From contig NZ_BARF01000042.1 in assembly GCF_000367365.1 (NCBI RefSeq), positions 62,001 to 126,000 on the forward strand: DNA of 64,000 bases, given 5' to 3'. This DNA comes from Streptomyces prunicolor NBRC 13075. GTDB lineage: Bacteria; Actinomycetota; Actinomycetes; Streptomycetales; Streptomycetaceae. Under the pieces are notes generated by a model. That model had not been told where the DNA came from and did not search any database. It saw nothing but the letters and a program-made list of their open reading frames with translations. Below are positions 6,915 to 15,339 of this stretch, piece by piece. Position numbers and translations under genes: made by a program. The first letter of the stretch is position 1, and the number at the start of each line of letters is the position of its first letter.

Positions 6915-9900
6915 ATGCCAAGAACCGCCCTGCTCGTTTCCACCGCCCTGTGCGCCGCGCTGCTGTCACCGGCCGCCGTCTCCCAGGCGGTCGCCGCCGC
7001 CGATCCGGCCCCCACCCCCGTCGACCGCTTCGAGGGCGAGGTGCCCTTCGCCAGCCAGCCCGCCGAGGGCATCTTCACCTGGGGCGGTGACACCGACGAC
7101 CCGCCCCAACTCGCCCTGACCGCGAGACCGGACGCCCCAGAGGGCGAACACGTACTCTCCGGCACCTACGACATCAGCGGCTACGGCGGCTTCACCCACG
7201 ACTACGCCGCGACCGAACCCGGCCACGACTGGTCGGCGCACCAAGGCATCCGGTTCTGGTGGGACGGCCAGAACACCGGCAAGTCCACCAACTTCGAGAT
7301 CAAGGACGGCGGCGCGAACGGTGAGGCCTCCGAGCTGTGGACGACGTCCTTCACGGACGACTTCACGGGCTGGAAGCAGATCGAGATCCCGTTCACGAAC
7401 TTCGTCTACCGCACGGACTACCAGCCCGTCGGCGGCATCGACCACGTCCTCGGCCTCACCCAGATGTGGGGCTACGCGGTCACGCTCCCGGCCGGCGTCA
7501 AGAGCCAATTCGCCATGGACGACGTGGAGTTGTACGGCAAGGCCGACCAGTCGCTGCGCGCCTCCGTCACCACCGACGCGGCCGTCTACCCGGTCAAGGA
7601 GGGCGCTACGGCCACGGTCAAGGTCACCGTCGCCACCACCGGCGCCGTCCCGCTCGACGACCCGGTGACCGTCGCCTATGCGCCGGACGGCGGCACCGCC
7701 ACCTCCGGCAAGGACTACACCCCGGTCTCCGGCACCCTCACCTTCCCGGCGGGCACCGCGTCCGGCGCCACCCAGACGGTCAAGGTCCGCACGCTCAAGG
7801 ACAAGTCCGCCGAGAACGCCGAGACGATCCCGCTGAAGCTCACGGTCACCGGCGCCAAGGCCCCGGCCGAGAACCCGCAGGTCGTCGTCGACGCGCACGG
7901 ACTGCCGTACCTGGACAGCAAGTTGCCCATCAGGAAGCGCGTCGCCGACCTCGTCAAGCGCATGTCGCTGGAGGAGAAGGCCGGGCAGATGACCCAGGCC
8001 GAGCGCGGCGGTGTGGGCACGGGCGCCGACGTCGCCACCTACGACCTCGGCTCACTGCTCTCAGGCGGCGGCTCGACCCCGACGCCCAACACGGCGGCGG
8101 CCTGGGCGCAGATGGTCGACTCGTTCCAACTCCGGGCGCAGGCAACGCGGTTCCAGATCCCGCTGATCTACGGCGTCGACGCGGTGCACGGTCACAACAA
8201 CCTGGCCGGCGCCACGATCATGCCGCACAACATCGGCATCGGCGCCACCCGCGATCCCCAACTCGCCGAGAAGACAGGCGCGGTGACGGCCAGCGAGGTC
8301 CGCGCGACCGGCGTCCCGTGGGACTTCGCACCCTGCCTCTGCGTCACCCGTGACGAACGGTGGGGCCGCTCCTACGAGTCCTTCGGTGAGGACCCGGCGC
8401 TTGTGCAGTCCATGGAGACGATGATCCAGGGTCTCCAAGGAGCCGCGAACGGCAAGCAGTTGAAGGACGACGACAAGGTCCTCGCCACCGCCAAGCACTT
8501 CGTCGGCGACGGCGGCACCGCGTACGGCTCCTCCACGACGGGCACGTACACGATCGACCAGGGCGTCACCACGGTCACCCGGCAGCAGCTGGAGGCTATC
8601 CACCTGGCCCCGTACCAGACGGCGGTGGACCGGGGCATCGGAACAGTAATGCCCTCCTACTCCTCGCTCGACATCGTCGGCGACGGCCTGGGCCCGGTGA
8701 AGATGCACGCCCGCGCCGACATGATCAACGGCGTCCTCAAGAAGCGGATGGGCTTCGACGGCTTCGTCATCAGCGACTGGAACGCCATCGACCAACTCCC
8801 CGGCGACTACGCGTCCCACGTCAGCACCTCGGTCAACGCGGGTGTCGACATGATGATGGTCCCGTACAGCTACAAGGACTTCAGCTCGACGCTGATCGCC
8901 GAGGTGAAGGCGGGCCACGTCACCGAGAAGCGGATCGACGACGCCGTATCGCGCATCCTCACCCAGAAGTTCAAGCTCGGCCTCTTCGAGAAGCGGTCCG
9001 TCGATACTGCCACGAGCAACGCTTCGAAGATCGGCTCGACTTCGCACCGGGCCGTGGCCCGGCAGGCGGCGGCGGAGTCGCAGGTGCTGCTGAAGAACGC
9101 GAACAACGTCCTCCCGCTGAAGAAGTCGCAGAAGGTCTACGTCGCCGGTTCCAACGCCGATGACCTCGGCAACCAGACCGGCGGCTGGACCATCACCTGG
9201 CAGGGCGCGTCCGGCACCAACACCACCGGCACGACGATCCTCCAGGGGATGAAGAACGCCGGCGGCAACGTCACGTACTCCAAGGACGCGTCCGCCTCGA
9301 CCAGCGGCTATGACGTGGGAGTGGTCGTCGTCGGCGAGACCCCGTACGCCGAGGGCATCGGCGATGTCGGCAACGGCAACGACCTGACCCTCACCCCGGC
9401 CGACCAGGCAGCGGTGGACAAGGTGTGCGCGGCGATCAAGTGCGCGGTGCTGATCGTCTCCGGGCGCCCGCAGTTGATCGGCGACCGGCTCCCGAAGATC
9501 GACGCCGTGGTGGCCTCCTGGCTGCCCGGCACGGAGGGCGACGGCGTGGCCGACGTGCTCTACGGAAAGCGGTCCTTCACCGGCCAACTCCCGGTCACCT
9601 GGCCGAAGTCGGAGGCCCAGCTCCCGATCAACGTGGGTGACACGTCGTACGATCCGCAGTTCCCGTACGGCTGGGGACTGACGACGCTGACGAAGGCGCC
9701 GACGGGTGGCACGGCCACCCTGAAGGCGCTGGAGGCCGCCGCGGGGAAGACCCGGTCGGCGGCGACCGGCAAGGCGCTCGTCACCAAGGCGCGGCTGATC
9801 GTGCAGGCGAAGGCGGGCCAGAACGTCACGGCCGCGGTGTCGAAGCCGTTCGCCGACGCGGACCATCTGCTGCTGACCGGCAAGTACGCGGCGGCCGTGA

Positions 9901-9932
9901 AGAAGCTGGAGGAGGCGTACCGGGCGGCGTAG
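6915..9932 (+). CDS. secreted GH3 beta-glucosidase with CBM11-like and Calx-beta-like domains
   Basis: 1005 residues. ATG 6915 is chosen because GAGGGAAGG lies just upstream and a signal peptide follows (TALLVSTALCAALLSPAAV, cleavage near AVAAA). Domains in order: a carbohydrate-binding domain of the CBM11 type (about 35-215), a Calx-beta-like sandwich (about 220-325, GTATSGKDYTPVSGTLTF), the GH3 N-terminal barrel, and the GH3 C-terminal domain. KHFVGDGGT and the nucleophile Asp621 in FVISDWNAI are in place. It hydrolyses terminal beta-glucosides. The divergent GH30 probably supplies oligosaccharides that this enzyme finishes. Confidence 0.92.
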   Translation: MPRTALLVSTALCAALLSPAAVSQAVAAADPAPTPVDRFEGEVPFASQPAEGIFTWGGDTDDPPQLALTARPDAPEGEHVLSGTYDISGYGGFTHDYAATEPGHDWSAHQGIRFWWDGQNTGKSTNFEIKDGGANGEASELWTTSFTDDFTGWKQIEIPFTNFVYRTDYQPVGGIDHVLGLTQMWGYAVTLPAGVKSQFAMDDVELYGKADQSLRASVTTDAAVYPVKEGATATVKVTVATTGAVPLDDPVTVAYAPDGGTATSGKDYTPVSGTLTFPAGTASGATQTVKVRTLKDKSAENAETIPLKLTVTGAKAPAENPQVVVDAHGLPYLDSKLPIRKRVADLVKRMSLEEKAGQMTQAERGGVGTGADVATYDLGSLLSGGGSTPTPNTAAAWAQMVDSFQLRAQATRFQIPLIYGVDAVHGHNNLAGATIMPHNIGIGATRDPQLAEKTGAVTASEVRATGVPWDFAPCLCVTRDERWGRSYESFGEDPALVQSMETMIQGLQGAANGKQLKDDDKVLATAKHFVGDGGTAYGSSTTGTYTIDQGVTTVTRQQLEAIHLAPYQTAVDRGIGTVMPSYSSLDIVGDGLGPVKMHARADMINGVLKKRMGFDGFVISDWNAIDQLPGDYASHVSTSVNAGVDMMMVPYSYKDFSSTLIAEVKAGHVTEKRIDDAVSRILTQKFKLGLFEKRSVDTATSNASKIGSTSHRAVARQAAAESQVLLKNANNVLPLKKSQKVYVAGSNADDLGNQTGGWTITWQGASGTNTTGTTILQGMKNAGGNVTYSKDASASTSGYDVGVVVVGETPYAEGIGDVGNGNDLTLTPADQAAVDKVCAAIKCAVLIVSGRPQLIGDRLPKIDAVVASWLPGTEGDGVADVLYGKRSFTGQLPVTWPKSEAQLPINVGDTSYDPQFPYGWGLTTLTKAPTGGTATLKALEAAAGKTRSAATGKALVTKARLIVQAKAGQNVTAAVSKPFADADHLLLTGKYAAAVKKLEEAYRAA

Positions 9933-9950
9933 GTCCTGCCCGATGACTCA

Positions 9951-9988
9951 CCGCACCCCCCGCGGCCTCAACGGCGCGGGGGGTGCGG
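9951..9988. terminator. bidirectional terminator between GH3 and the sensor kinase
   Basis: CCGCACCCCCCGCG (9951-9964) and CGCGGGGGGTGCGG (9975-9988) form a perfect 14-base-pair stem with a ten-base loop. It lies between convergent genes and overlaps the stop of the kinase gene. There is no T-run, which is common for Streptomyces terminators. Confidence 0.7.
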
Positions 9989-11059
9989 CCAGTTGGTGTC
10001 GGCGGGCAGTTCCACCGTGACGCGGAGCCCACCGGCCGGGCGCGGGGTCAGGGTGAGGGTGCCGTCGTGTGCGCCGGTGATGGTCTTGACGATCGCCAGG
10101 CCGAGGCCGACTCCTTCGTGGTCGGTACGGACGCGCTCGGTGCCGCGCTGGAACGGCTCGGTGAGGGTCGAGACCTGGTGGGCGGTGAGCGGGTCGCCGG
10201 TGTTCTCGACCGTGAGCACGACGGTCGTGGCGCGGACGGCGGTGGTCACCCACACCGTGCCCTGCTCGGGCAGGTTGTGGACGATCGCGTTCTGCACGAG
10301 GTTCGTGGTCAGTTGGAGCAGGAGCGTCTGCGAACCGTGTGCGGGGGAGATGTCGCCGCCGGTCTCGACGGTGACGCCGTGCTTCTCGGCGAGCGGGAGG
10401 AGCGTCTCGGTGGCCTCTTCCGCAAGGAGGGACAGGTCGACGGGTTCCCGGGTGAAGGACCGCTGGTTGGCGCGGCTGAGCAGGAGCAGTGCCTCGGTGG
10501 CGTCGATCGCCCGGGTGTTGACGGTGTGCAGGCGGTCGATGATCTGGCCGGTGTCGTGGTCCGGGTCGGCGCGGGCCAGGTCGAGCAGGGACTTCGAGAT
10601 CGCCAGCGGGGTGCGCAGCTCGTGGGAGGCGTTGGCCGCGAACCGCCGCTGTTCGGCCACGTGGGCTTCGAGCCGGGCGAGCATCGCGTCGAAGGCGTCG
10701 GCGAGTTCGCGGAACTCGTCCTTGCGGCCCGGCAGTTGGATGCGGTGGGACAGCGAGCCGTCCGTGGCCATGCGGGTGGCGTCCGTGATGCGGGTCAGCG
10801 GGGCGAGCATGCGGCCCGCGAGGATCCACCCGCCGACCAGGCCGAACACCAGCAGGAACCCCAGGGCGACGGCGGCGATCGGAGCGAAGGCGCGCAGCAC
10901 GGACAGGGTGTAGTCGGGCTCGATGATGAGCCCCATGTGGGGCACACGCGTCAGGAACAACCACGCGGCGGCGAGCAGCAGGACACCGGCGAGCATGAGA
11001 AAACCGACGTAACTGAGGGCGAGTTTGAGCCGGACGCTCAACCCGGGCGCCCTATCCAC
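9968..11059 (-). CDS. two-component sensor histidine kinase (HAMP, HisKA, HATPase)
   Basis: 363 residues from GTG 11059, which overlaps the end of the response regulator by 8 bases. Two membrane segments (LALSYVGFLMLAGVLLLAAAW and IAAVALGFLLVFGLVGGWI) frame a short extracytoplasmic loop. HAMP follows, then HisKA with phosphoacceptor His146 in NASHELRTPL, and HATPase with N box NLVQNAIVHN and G2 GVGLGLAIVK. It autophosphorylates and passes phosphate to the partner encoded upstream. The signal is unknown; the sensing loop is only about 40 residues, so membrane or cell-envelope cues are plausible. Confidence 0.93.
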   Translation of the reverse strand: MDRAPGLSVRLKLALSYVGFLMLAGVLLLAAAWLFLTRVPHMGLIIEPDYTLSVLRAFAPIAAVALGFLLVFGLVGGWILAGRMLAPLTRITDATRMATDGSLSHRIQLPGRKDEFRELADAFDAMLARLEAHVAEQRRFAANASHELRTPLAISKSLLDLARADPDHDTGQIIDRLHTVNTRAIDATEALLLLSRANQRSFTREPVDLSLLAEEATETLLPLAEKHGVTVETGGDISPAHGSQTLLLQLTTNLVQNAIVHNLPEQGTVWVTTAVRATTVVLTVENTGDPLTAHQVSTLTEPFQRGTERVRTDHEGVGLGLAIVKTITGAHDGTLTLTPRPAGGLRVTVELPADTNWPHPPRR

Positions 11060-11756
11060 GGTTTCCTCCGTCGGCTCTGTCGTCTCCGGCCTCGGGTCGC
11101 GCGTCGATGCGATAGCCGACGCCCGGCACGGTGGCGATGATCCAGGGTTCGCCGAGCCGCTTGCGCAGCGCCGAGACGGTGATGCGCACGGCGTTGGTGA
11201 ACGGGTCGGCGTTCTCGTCCCAGGCCCGCTCCAGGAGTTCCTCGGCGCTGACGACACCGCCCTCGGCGGCGACGAGGACGTCGAGCACCGCGAACTGCTT
11301 CCTGGTCAACGCGACATAGCGGCCGTCCCGGTAGACCTCCCGGCGGAACGGATCGACGCGCAGGCCCGCCAACTCCCGTACGGGCGGCCTGTTGTGGGCG
11401 CGTCTGCGGTCCAACGCCCGGAGCCGGAGCGCGAGTTCCTGGAGTTCGAAGGGCTTCGTCAGATAGTCGTCGGCGCCGAGTTCGAACCCGGTGGTCTTGT
11501 CGTCGAGCCGGTCGGCGGCCGTGAGCATGAGGATCGGCATACCGCTCCCGGAGGCGACGATACGGCGCGCGACCTCGTCGCCGGAGGGGCCGGGGATGTC
11601 GCGGTCGAGGACGGCGATGTCGTACCTGTTGACGCTCAGCAGCTCCAGCGCGGTGTTGCCGTCACCGGCGATGTCGGCCGCGATCGCCGCGAGGCGCAGG
11701 CCGTCGCGAATGGCCTCCGCCAGATAGGGCTCGTCCTCGACGATCAGAACACGCAT
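11052..11756 (-). CDS. OmpR-family response regulator
   Basis: 234 residues. The receiver domain carries the acidic pair Glu7-Asp8, the phosphoacceptor Asp51 in VLDRDIPG, and Lys in LTKPFE. The C-terminal half is a winged-helix DNA-binding domain (RKQFAVLDVLVAAEGGVVS, then NAVRITVSALRKRLG). It is the first gene of the operon with the kinase. Two copies of a 16-base direct repeat lie just upstream of its start, a possible autoregulatory site. The divergent EEP-family gene is a candidate target. Confidence 0.93.
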   Translation of the reverse strand: MRVLIVEDEPYLAEAIRDGLRLAAIAADIAGDGNTALELLSVNRYDIAVLDRDIPGPSGDEVARRIVASGSGMPILMLTAADRLDDKTTGFELGADDYLTKPFELQELALRLRALDRRRAHNRPPVRELAGLRVDPFRREVYRDGRYVALTRKQFAVLDVLVAAEGGVVSAEELLERAWDENADPFTNAVRITVSALRKRLGEPWIIATVPGVGYRIDARPEAGDDRADGGNRG

Positions 11757-11760
11757 ACGT

Positions 11761-11802
11761 TTGATGCTGGAAGTCGACGCATGTCGTTGATGCTAGAAGT
11801 CG
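11761..11802. repeat. pair of direct repeats before the response regulator
   Basis: TTGATGCTGGAAGTCG (11761-11776) recurs as TTGATGCTAGAAGTCG (11787-11802), 15 of 16 identical with a 26-base period. They lie 5 to 46 bases upstream of the response-regulator ATG. Tandem direct repeats suit OmpR-type dimers, so autoregulation is the simplest reading. Confidence 0.5.
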
Positions 11803-11814
11803 GCACCTATCGTC

Positions 11815-11838
11815 CGCGTATCGAAAACCCGATACGCG
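11815..11838. promoter_or_regulatory. perfect palindrome in the divergent RR/EEP promoter
   Basis: CGCGTATCG and CGATACGCG form perfect nine-base arms around AAAACC. The element sits 34 bases before the EEP-family start, in the expected promoter region. It is either an operator or a hairpin in the 5' leader; the AT-rich centre favours a protein site. Confidence 0.5.
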
Positions 11839-11872
11839 CCGACAACACCGGGCCGTCTTGGCTGACGGTGTG

Positions 11873-12859
11873 ATGATCCCCCGGATTCCCCTCGCCCCCT
11901 GGAAGCGCGGCCCGGTGCTCGCCGTGCTGGCCCTGCTGCTGGGTCTGCTCATGCTGCTGCACGCCCAGGTCCCGACCTTCGCGGGCATCGGCAGCCTGGT
12001 GGAGAACCTCCTGCCGTGGCTCGGCGTGTGCGTCCCGGTGCTGCTGGCCGGGGCGGTATGGCGCCGCTCCGCCTCCGCGACGGTCGCCCTGCTGCTGCCG
12101 GTCACGGTGTGGCTGAGCCTCTTCGGCGGGCTGCTCGTCGACAAGTCCCACCCGGGCGGCGACCTCACCGTGGCCAGTCACAACGTCAGCGCCGACAACC
12201 CCGACCCGACCGGCACCGCCCGTCAACTGGCCGCCTCCGGCGCGGACTTGCTGGCCCTGGAGGAGCTGACCCCACAGGCCATGGGCAGGTACGAGAAGGG
12301 GTTGGCGAAGGCGTACCCGTACCACGCGGTGCGGGGCACGGTCGGCCTGTGGAGCAAGCTGCCGCTGTCGGACACCCGGTCGGTGAATGTCGTACGGGGT
12401 GATGTCGGGCCGTTGGCGAAGACCAAGCCGGCCGACGCCCCGAAGGAACCGGCCCGGGCACTGCGCACCACGGTGGCCACGGACCACGGGCCGCTAGCGG
12501 TCTACGTGGCGCACCTCGGGTCGGTCCGTTTGATGCCCAGCGACGGCTTCTGGACGGACTCGCGCGACTTCGGCGCCCGCGCGCTGGGCAAGGCGGTAGC
12601 CGCCGAGCCGAACAAGCGGGTGGTACTGCTCGGCGACCTGAACGGCACCACGGACGACCGCGCCTTCCACACCCTCACCGCCCACCTGCGCTCGGCCCAG
12701 GAGACGGCAGGCAACGGCTTCGGCTTCACCTGGCCGGCGTCCTTCCCGATCGCGCGCATCGACCAGATTCTGGTACGGGGGGTGGGGGCGCGGAGTGCGT
12801 GGGTGCTGCCGGAGACCGGCAGCGATCACCTGCCGGTGGCGGCCCGGATCAGCTGGTGA
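11873..12859 (+). CDS. membrane endonuclease/exonuclease/phosphatase (EEP) family protein
   Basis: 328 residues from ATG 11873 (GTG 11870 is equally possible; no ribosome site is visible). The N-terminus has three hydrophobic segments (VLAVLALLLGLLMLLHA, LLPWLGVCVPVLLAGAVW, VALLLPVTVWLSLFGGLLV). The rest is an EEP fold: VASHNVSADN at the start, ALEELT with the metal-binding Glu, LLGDLNGT with the catalytic Asp and Asn, and GSDHLPVAA at the end. These are the hallmark residues of the DNase I/exonuclease III superfamily. The catalytic domain probably faces outward. The substrate could be nucleic acid or a phosphoester lipid. Confidence 0.85.
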   Translation: MIPRIPLAPWKRGPVLAVLALLLGLLMLLHAQVPTFAGIGSLVENLLPWLGVCVPVLLAGAVWRRSASATVALLLPVTVWLSLFGGLLVDKSHPGGDLTVASHNVSADNPDPTGTARQLAASGADLLALEELTPQAMGRYEKGLAKAYPYHAVRGTVGLWSKLPLSDTRSVNVVRGDVGPLAKTKPADAPKEPARALRTTVATDHGPLAVYVAHLGSVRLMPSDGFWTDSRDFGARALGKAVAAEPNKRVVLLGDLNGTTDDRAFHTLTAHLRSAQETAGNGFGFTWPASFPIARIDQILVRGVGARSAWVLPETGSDHLPVAARISW

Positions 12860-12886
12860 GCACCGGCCAAAGGGACCGACCTCGGG

Positions 12887-12892
12887 TAGCGT
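12887..12892 (+). promoter_or_regulatory. -10 box of a leaderless transcript
   Basis: TAGCGT is followed by exactly six bases and then the ATG at 12899, with no Shine-Dalgarno sequence. This is the standard layout of leaderless Streptomyces genes. Confidence 0.55.
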
Positions 12893-12898
12893 CGAGTC

Positions 12899-14269
12899 AT
12901 GAAGGCCGTGATCCGGACCCGAAGCCTCCCGGGGCTACCGCTGGGGCTGCTGCTGGCCCTGCTGCTCGCCGCCCTCACCATGGCGACCCCGGCCGCCGCG
13001 GACACCGGCGTCTCGACGATCGGCGACGCCCTGCGCAAGAGCCCGGTCTACGTCGACCCATCGGCGAGCGCCCAGCTGTCGACGACAGACGCCGACGCCC
13101 TGGCCAAGCGGATCAAGGACGCCGACAAGCCGGTGTTCGTCGCGGTCCTCCCCGCCGACTACCCGACGGCGAACCTCTTCACCAACCTCCGCACCGCCAC
13201 CGGCATCACCGGCCTCTACGCGATCCGCCTCGGCGACCGTTTCGACGCCCGCGCCGACTCCCGGGTGCTGTCGAACGCCGCCGTGAAGAACCTGGTCAGC
13301 AGCGTCCAGGGCGAGGACGCGAAGACCCAGCTCACCGACTTCACGAACCGCGCGCTGGCCAGCATGGGCGGTTCGGCGCCCGCGTCCTGGGGCGGCTCCT
13401 CGGACGGCGGCGGGGGAGTCTCCGGTACGGCGCTGATCGTCGCGGGCGGGGTGCTGGTGGCGGGCGGCGCGGGGGCGTACACCCTCGTACGCCGCAGCCG
13501 TCGCCGCCGCGAGGAGGAACAGCGCGCGGCGCTCGACAAGCTACGGGTGGTCGTGGACGAGGACATCACGGCCTTCGGCGAGGAACTGGACCGCCTCGAA
13601 TTCCACCCGGCCGAACCAGGCGCCGACGACGCGATGCGCGCCGACTACGAACGCGCCCTCGACGCCTACGAACAGGCGAAGTCGTACATGGCGGCGGCCA
13701 CGAAACCCGAGGACGTCCGCTCGGTCACCCAGGCACTGGAGGACGGCCGCTTCTCGCTCGCCCAACTCGCCGCCCGCCGCGAGGGCCGCCCGCTCCCCGA
13801 GCGCCGCGCCCCCTGCTTCTTCGACCCCCGCCACGGCCCCTCGGTCGCCGACGCCACCTGGACCCCGTCCGGCGGCGCACCCCGCGAGGTCCCGGTCTGC
13901 GCGGCCGACCAGGCCCGCCTCGCGGACGGCCGGGACCCGATGATCCGCGAGGTCGACACCGACTACGGCCGCCGCCCGTACTGGGACGCCGGCCCGGCCT
14001 ACGGCCCCTGGGCAGGCGGCTACTTCGGCGGCGGCCTCCTCCCCGGCCTCCTCGTCGGCACGGTCCTCGGCAGCATGATGTCCACCCCGTCCTACGCCTC
14101 CGACTACGGCACGGGCTACGGCGACTTCGGCAGCGGCGGCTACGACGGCGGCGACGTCTCCGGCGCGAACTTCGACTCCGACGACTTCGGCGGCGGCTTC
14201 GGAGGGGGCGGGGACTTCGGAGGGGGCGGAGACGGGGGAGGCGGCGGGGACTTCGGCGGCGGTTTCTGA
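12899..14269 (+). CDS. TPM-domain membrane protein with Gly-rich tail
   Basis: 456 residues. A signal peptide (LLLALLLAALTMATPAAA) precedes an extracytoplasmic TPM-like alpha/beta domain (about 40-150, with ALRKSPVYVDPSASAQLS and VFVAVLPADYPTANLF). One membrane span follows (SGTALIVAGGVLVAGGAGAYTL) and then RRSRRRREEEQ, so the C-terminal half is cytoplasmic. The last 110 residues are very rich in Gly, Asp and Phe and end FGGGF, like other low-complexity tails of TPM proteins. The role is unknown; family members have been linked to envelope or photosystem repair and to phosphatase activity. Confidence 0.75.
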   Translation: MKAVIRTRSLPGLPLGLLLALLLAALTMATPAAADTGVSTIGDALRKSPVYVDPSASAQLSTTDADALAKRIKDADKPVFVAVLPADYPTANLFTNLRTATGITGLYAIRLGDRFDARADSRVLSNAAVKNLVSSVQGEDAKTQLTDFTNRALASMGGSAPASWGGSSDGGGGVSGTALIVAGGVLVAGGAGAYTLVRRSRRRREEEQRAALDKLRVVVDEDITAFGEELDRLEFHPAEPGADDAMRADYERALDAYEQAKSYMAAATKPEDVRSVTQALEDGRFSLAQLAARREGRPLPERRAPCFFDPRHGPSVADATWTPSGGAPREVPVCAADQARLADGRDPMIREVDTDYGRRPYWDAGPAYGPWAGGYFGGGLLPGLLVGTVLGSMMSTPSYASDYGTGYGDFGSGGYDGGDVSGANFDSDDFGGGFGGGGDFGGGGDGGGGGDFGGGF

Positions 14270-14291
14270 AGGAGCGGGGGGCGAGAAACAC

Positions 14292-14320
14292 GGGCCCGGC
14301 GCACATGTGGCGCCGGACCC
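14292..14320. terminator. bidirectional terminator
   Basis: GGGCCCGGCGC (14292-14302) and GCGCCGGACCC (14310-14320) pair over 11 bases with one mismatch and a seven-base loop, between the convergent TPM and protease genes. Confidence 0.65.
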
Positions 14321-14322
14321 GC

Positions 14323-14358
14323 AGAAGAAGGACGTACGTCAGAAGAAGGACGTACGTC
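14323..14358. repeat. tandem 18-base duplication
   Basis: AGAAGAAGGACGTACGTC occurs twice in a row with no mismatch. The second copy runs into the stop codon of the protease gene (stop at 14357-14359). It looks like a recent slippage or unequal-crossover duplication. Confidence 0.85.
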
Positions 14359-15142
14359 AGAGCGAAGCCGCCGCCGACGCGATCGCGGAGGCGAACGTGG
14401 ACACCTCGCTGTACACGCCGGGCGCGTTCGCGCGGGCGCACCCTATGCCCCAGCTGACGATGCCGACCTGGATCCAGGCGTTGGCGCTGTCCCGGCGGAA
14501 CATCGGACCACCGGAGTCACCCTGACAGGTGTCGACCCCACCGGCCGTGTACCCGGCACAGATCTCGTCACTGGCGACGAGCCCGCTGTACCCGCTGTAG
14601 GACCGGCAGGTGGCGTCACTGACGAACGGCACGGTGGCCTTGCGCAGATACCGCTGCTGAGCCCCGCCCTCACTGGCCGAACCCCACCCGGCGATGGTGA
14701 AGGTCCCGGTGTTGTACTGCGTGGTCGTGGCGATCTTCAGCGTCGGCACGGTGGTGATGGGCGAGGCGAGCTTGATGAGCGCCCAGTCCTTGCCGTTGCC
14801 GTTGTACCCCGGCGCCCGGTACACGTACGTCGACTTGACCTGGACCCGCCCGGTGGTGGACTGCAGGTCCACCACACCCGCGGTGGCGGTGATGCTGGTG
14901 TTGGCGCCGCTCCCGCTCACGCAGTGCGCGGCGGTCAGCACGATCTGCGGGGTGTAGAGCGCACCCCCACAGCCCATCGAGAGCCGGACCATGAACGGGA
15001 ACTCGCCCTGCGTCGCGGTGGTTCCGCCGACGACGGGCGTGGGGGCGGCCTGTGCGGCCGAGACGGGCTGAAGGCTGGCGATCGCGAGAGCGGCGGCGCC
15101 GACGGCCGCGCATCTCTTGAGGGCTGTGAGGAGCTTCTTCAA
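14357..15142 (-). CDS. secreted trypsin-like serine protease (S1)
   Basis: 261 residues from a TTG start at 15142, chosen because GGAAGG lies seven bases upstream and the signal peptide begins directly (KKLLTALKRCAAVGAAALAIA). A short propeptide ends before VVGGTTATQGEFP, where mature trypsins begin. The catalytic triad is His in LTAAHC, Asp in GKDWALIKL, and Ser in CQGDSGGP. The Asp six residues before the catalytic Ser (DTCQGDS) predicts trypsin-like cleavage after Arg or Lys. Closely resembles S. griseus trypsin; such proteases are typically made during aerial development. Confidence 0.93.
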   Translation of the reverse strand: MKKLLTALKRCAAVGAAALAIASLQPVSAAQAAPTPVVGGTTATQGEFPFMVRLSMGCGGALYTPQIVLTAAHCVSGSGANTSITATAGVVDLQSTTGRVQVKSTYVYRAPGYNGNGKDWALIKLASPITTVPTLKIATTTQYNTGTFTIAGWGSASEGGAQQRYLRKATVPFVSDATCRSYSGYSGLVASDEICAGYTAGGVDTCQGDSGGPMFRRDSANAWIQVGIVSWGIGCARANAPGVYSEVSTFASAIASAAASL

Positions 15143-15178
15143 CGTGATGCCTTCCGTGGGGGGTGGCAATGACGCGCA

Positions 15179-15232
15179 CATGTCAATCGAGAGCATCAAA
15201 GAAATGCTCAATTTCTGACATGGGCTGGTCAA
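15179..15232 (-). promoter_or_regulatory. nested inverted repeat and -35 box upstream of the trypsin gene
   Basis: Outer arms CATGTCA (15179-15185) and TGACATG (15216-15222) enclose inner arms GAGCAT (15191-15196) and ATGCTC (15204-15209). The block is unusually AT-rich for this genome. A TTGACC on the minus strand (15232-15227) would be the -35 box; the -10 box is unclear. A regulator covering the promoter is likely. Confidence 0.45.
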
Positions 15233-15339
15233 ATCTGTTGAAGGATTATGGGAACCCTGTGAACGTCCGCACAAGGGGTGGGTTTCAGCCATCGGCCAGC
15301 CGGGGTGAGCTCGGCCTCGGTGCCGCGCGCCCGCCGCCG

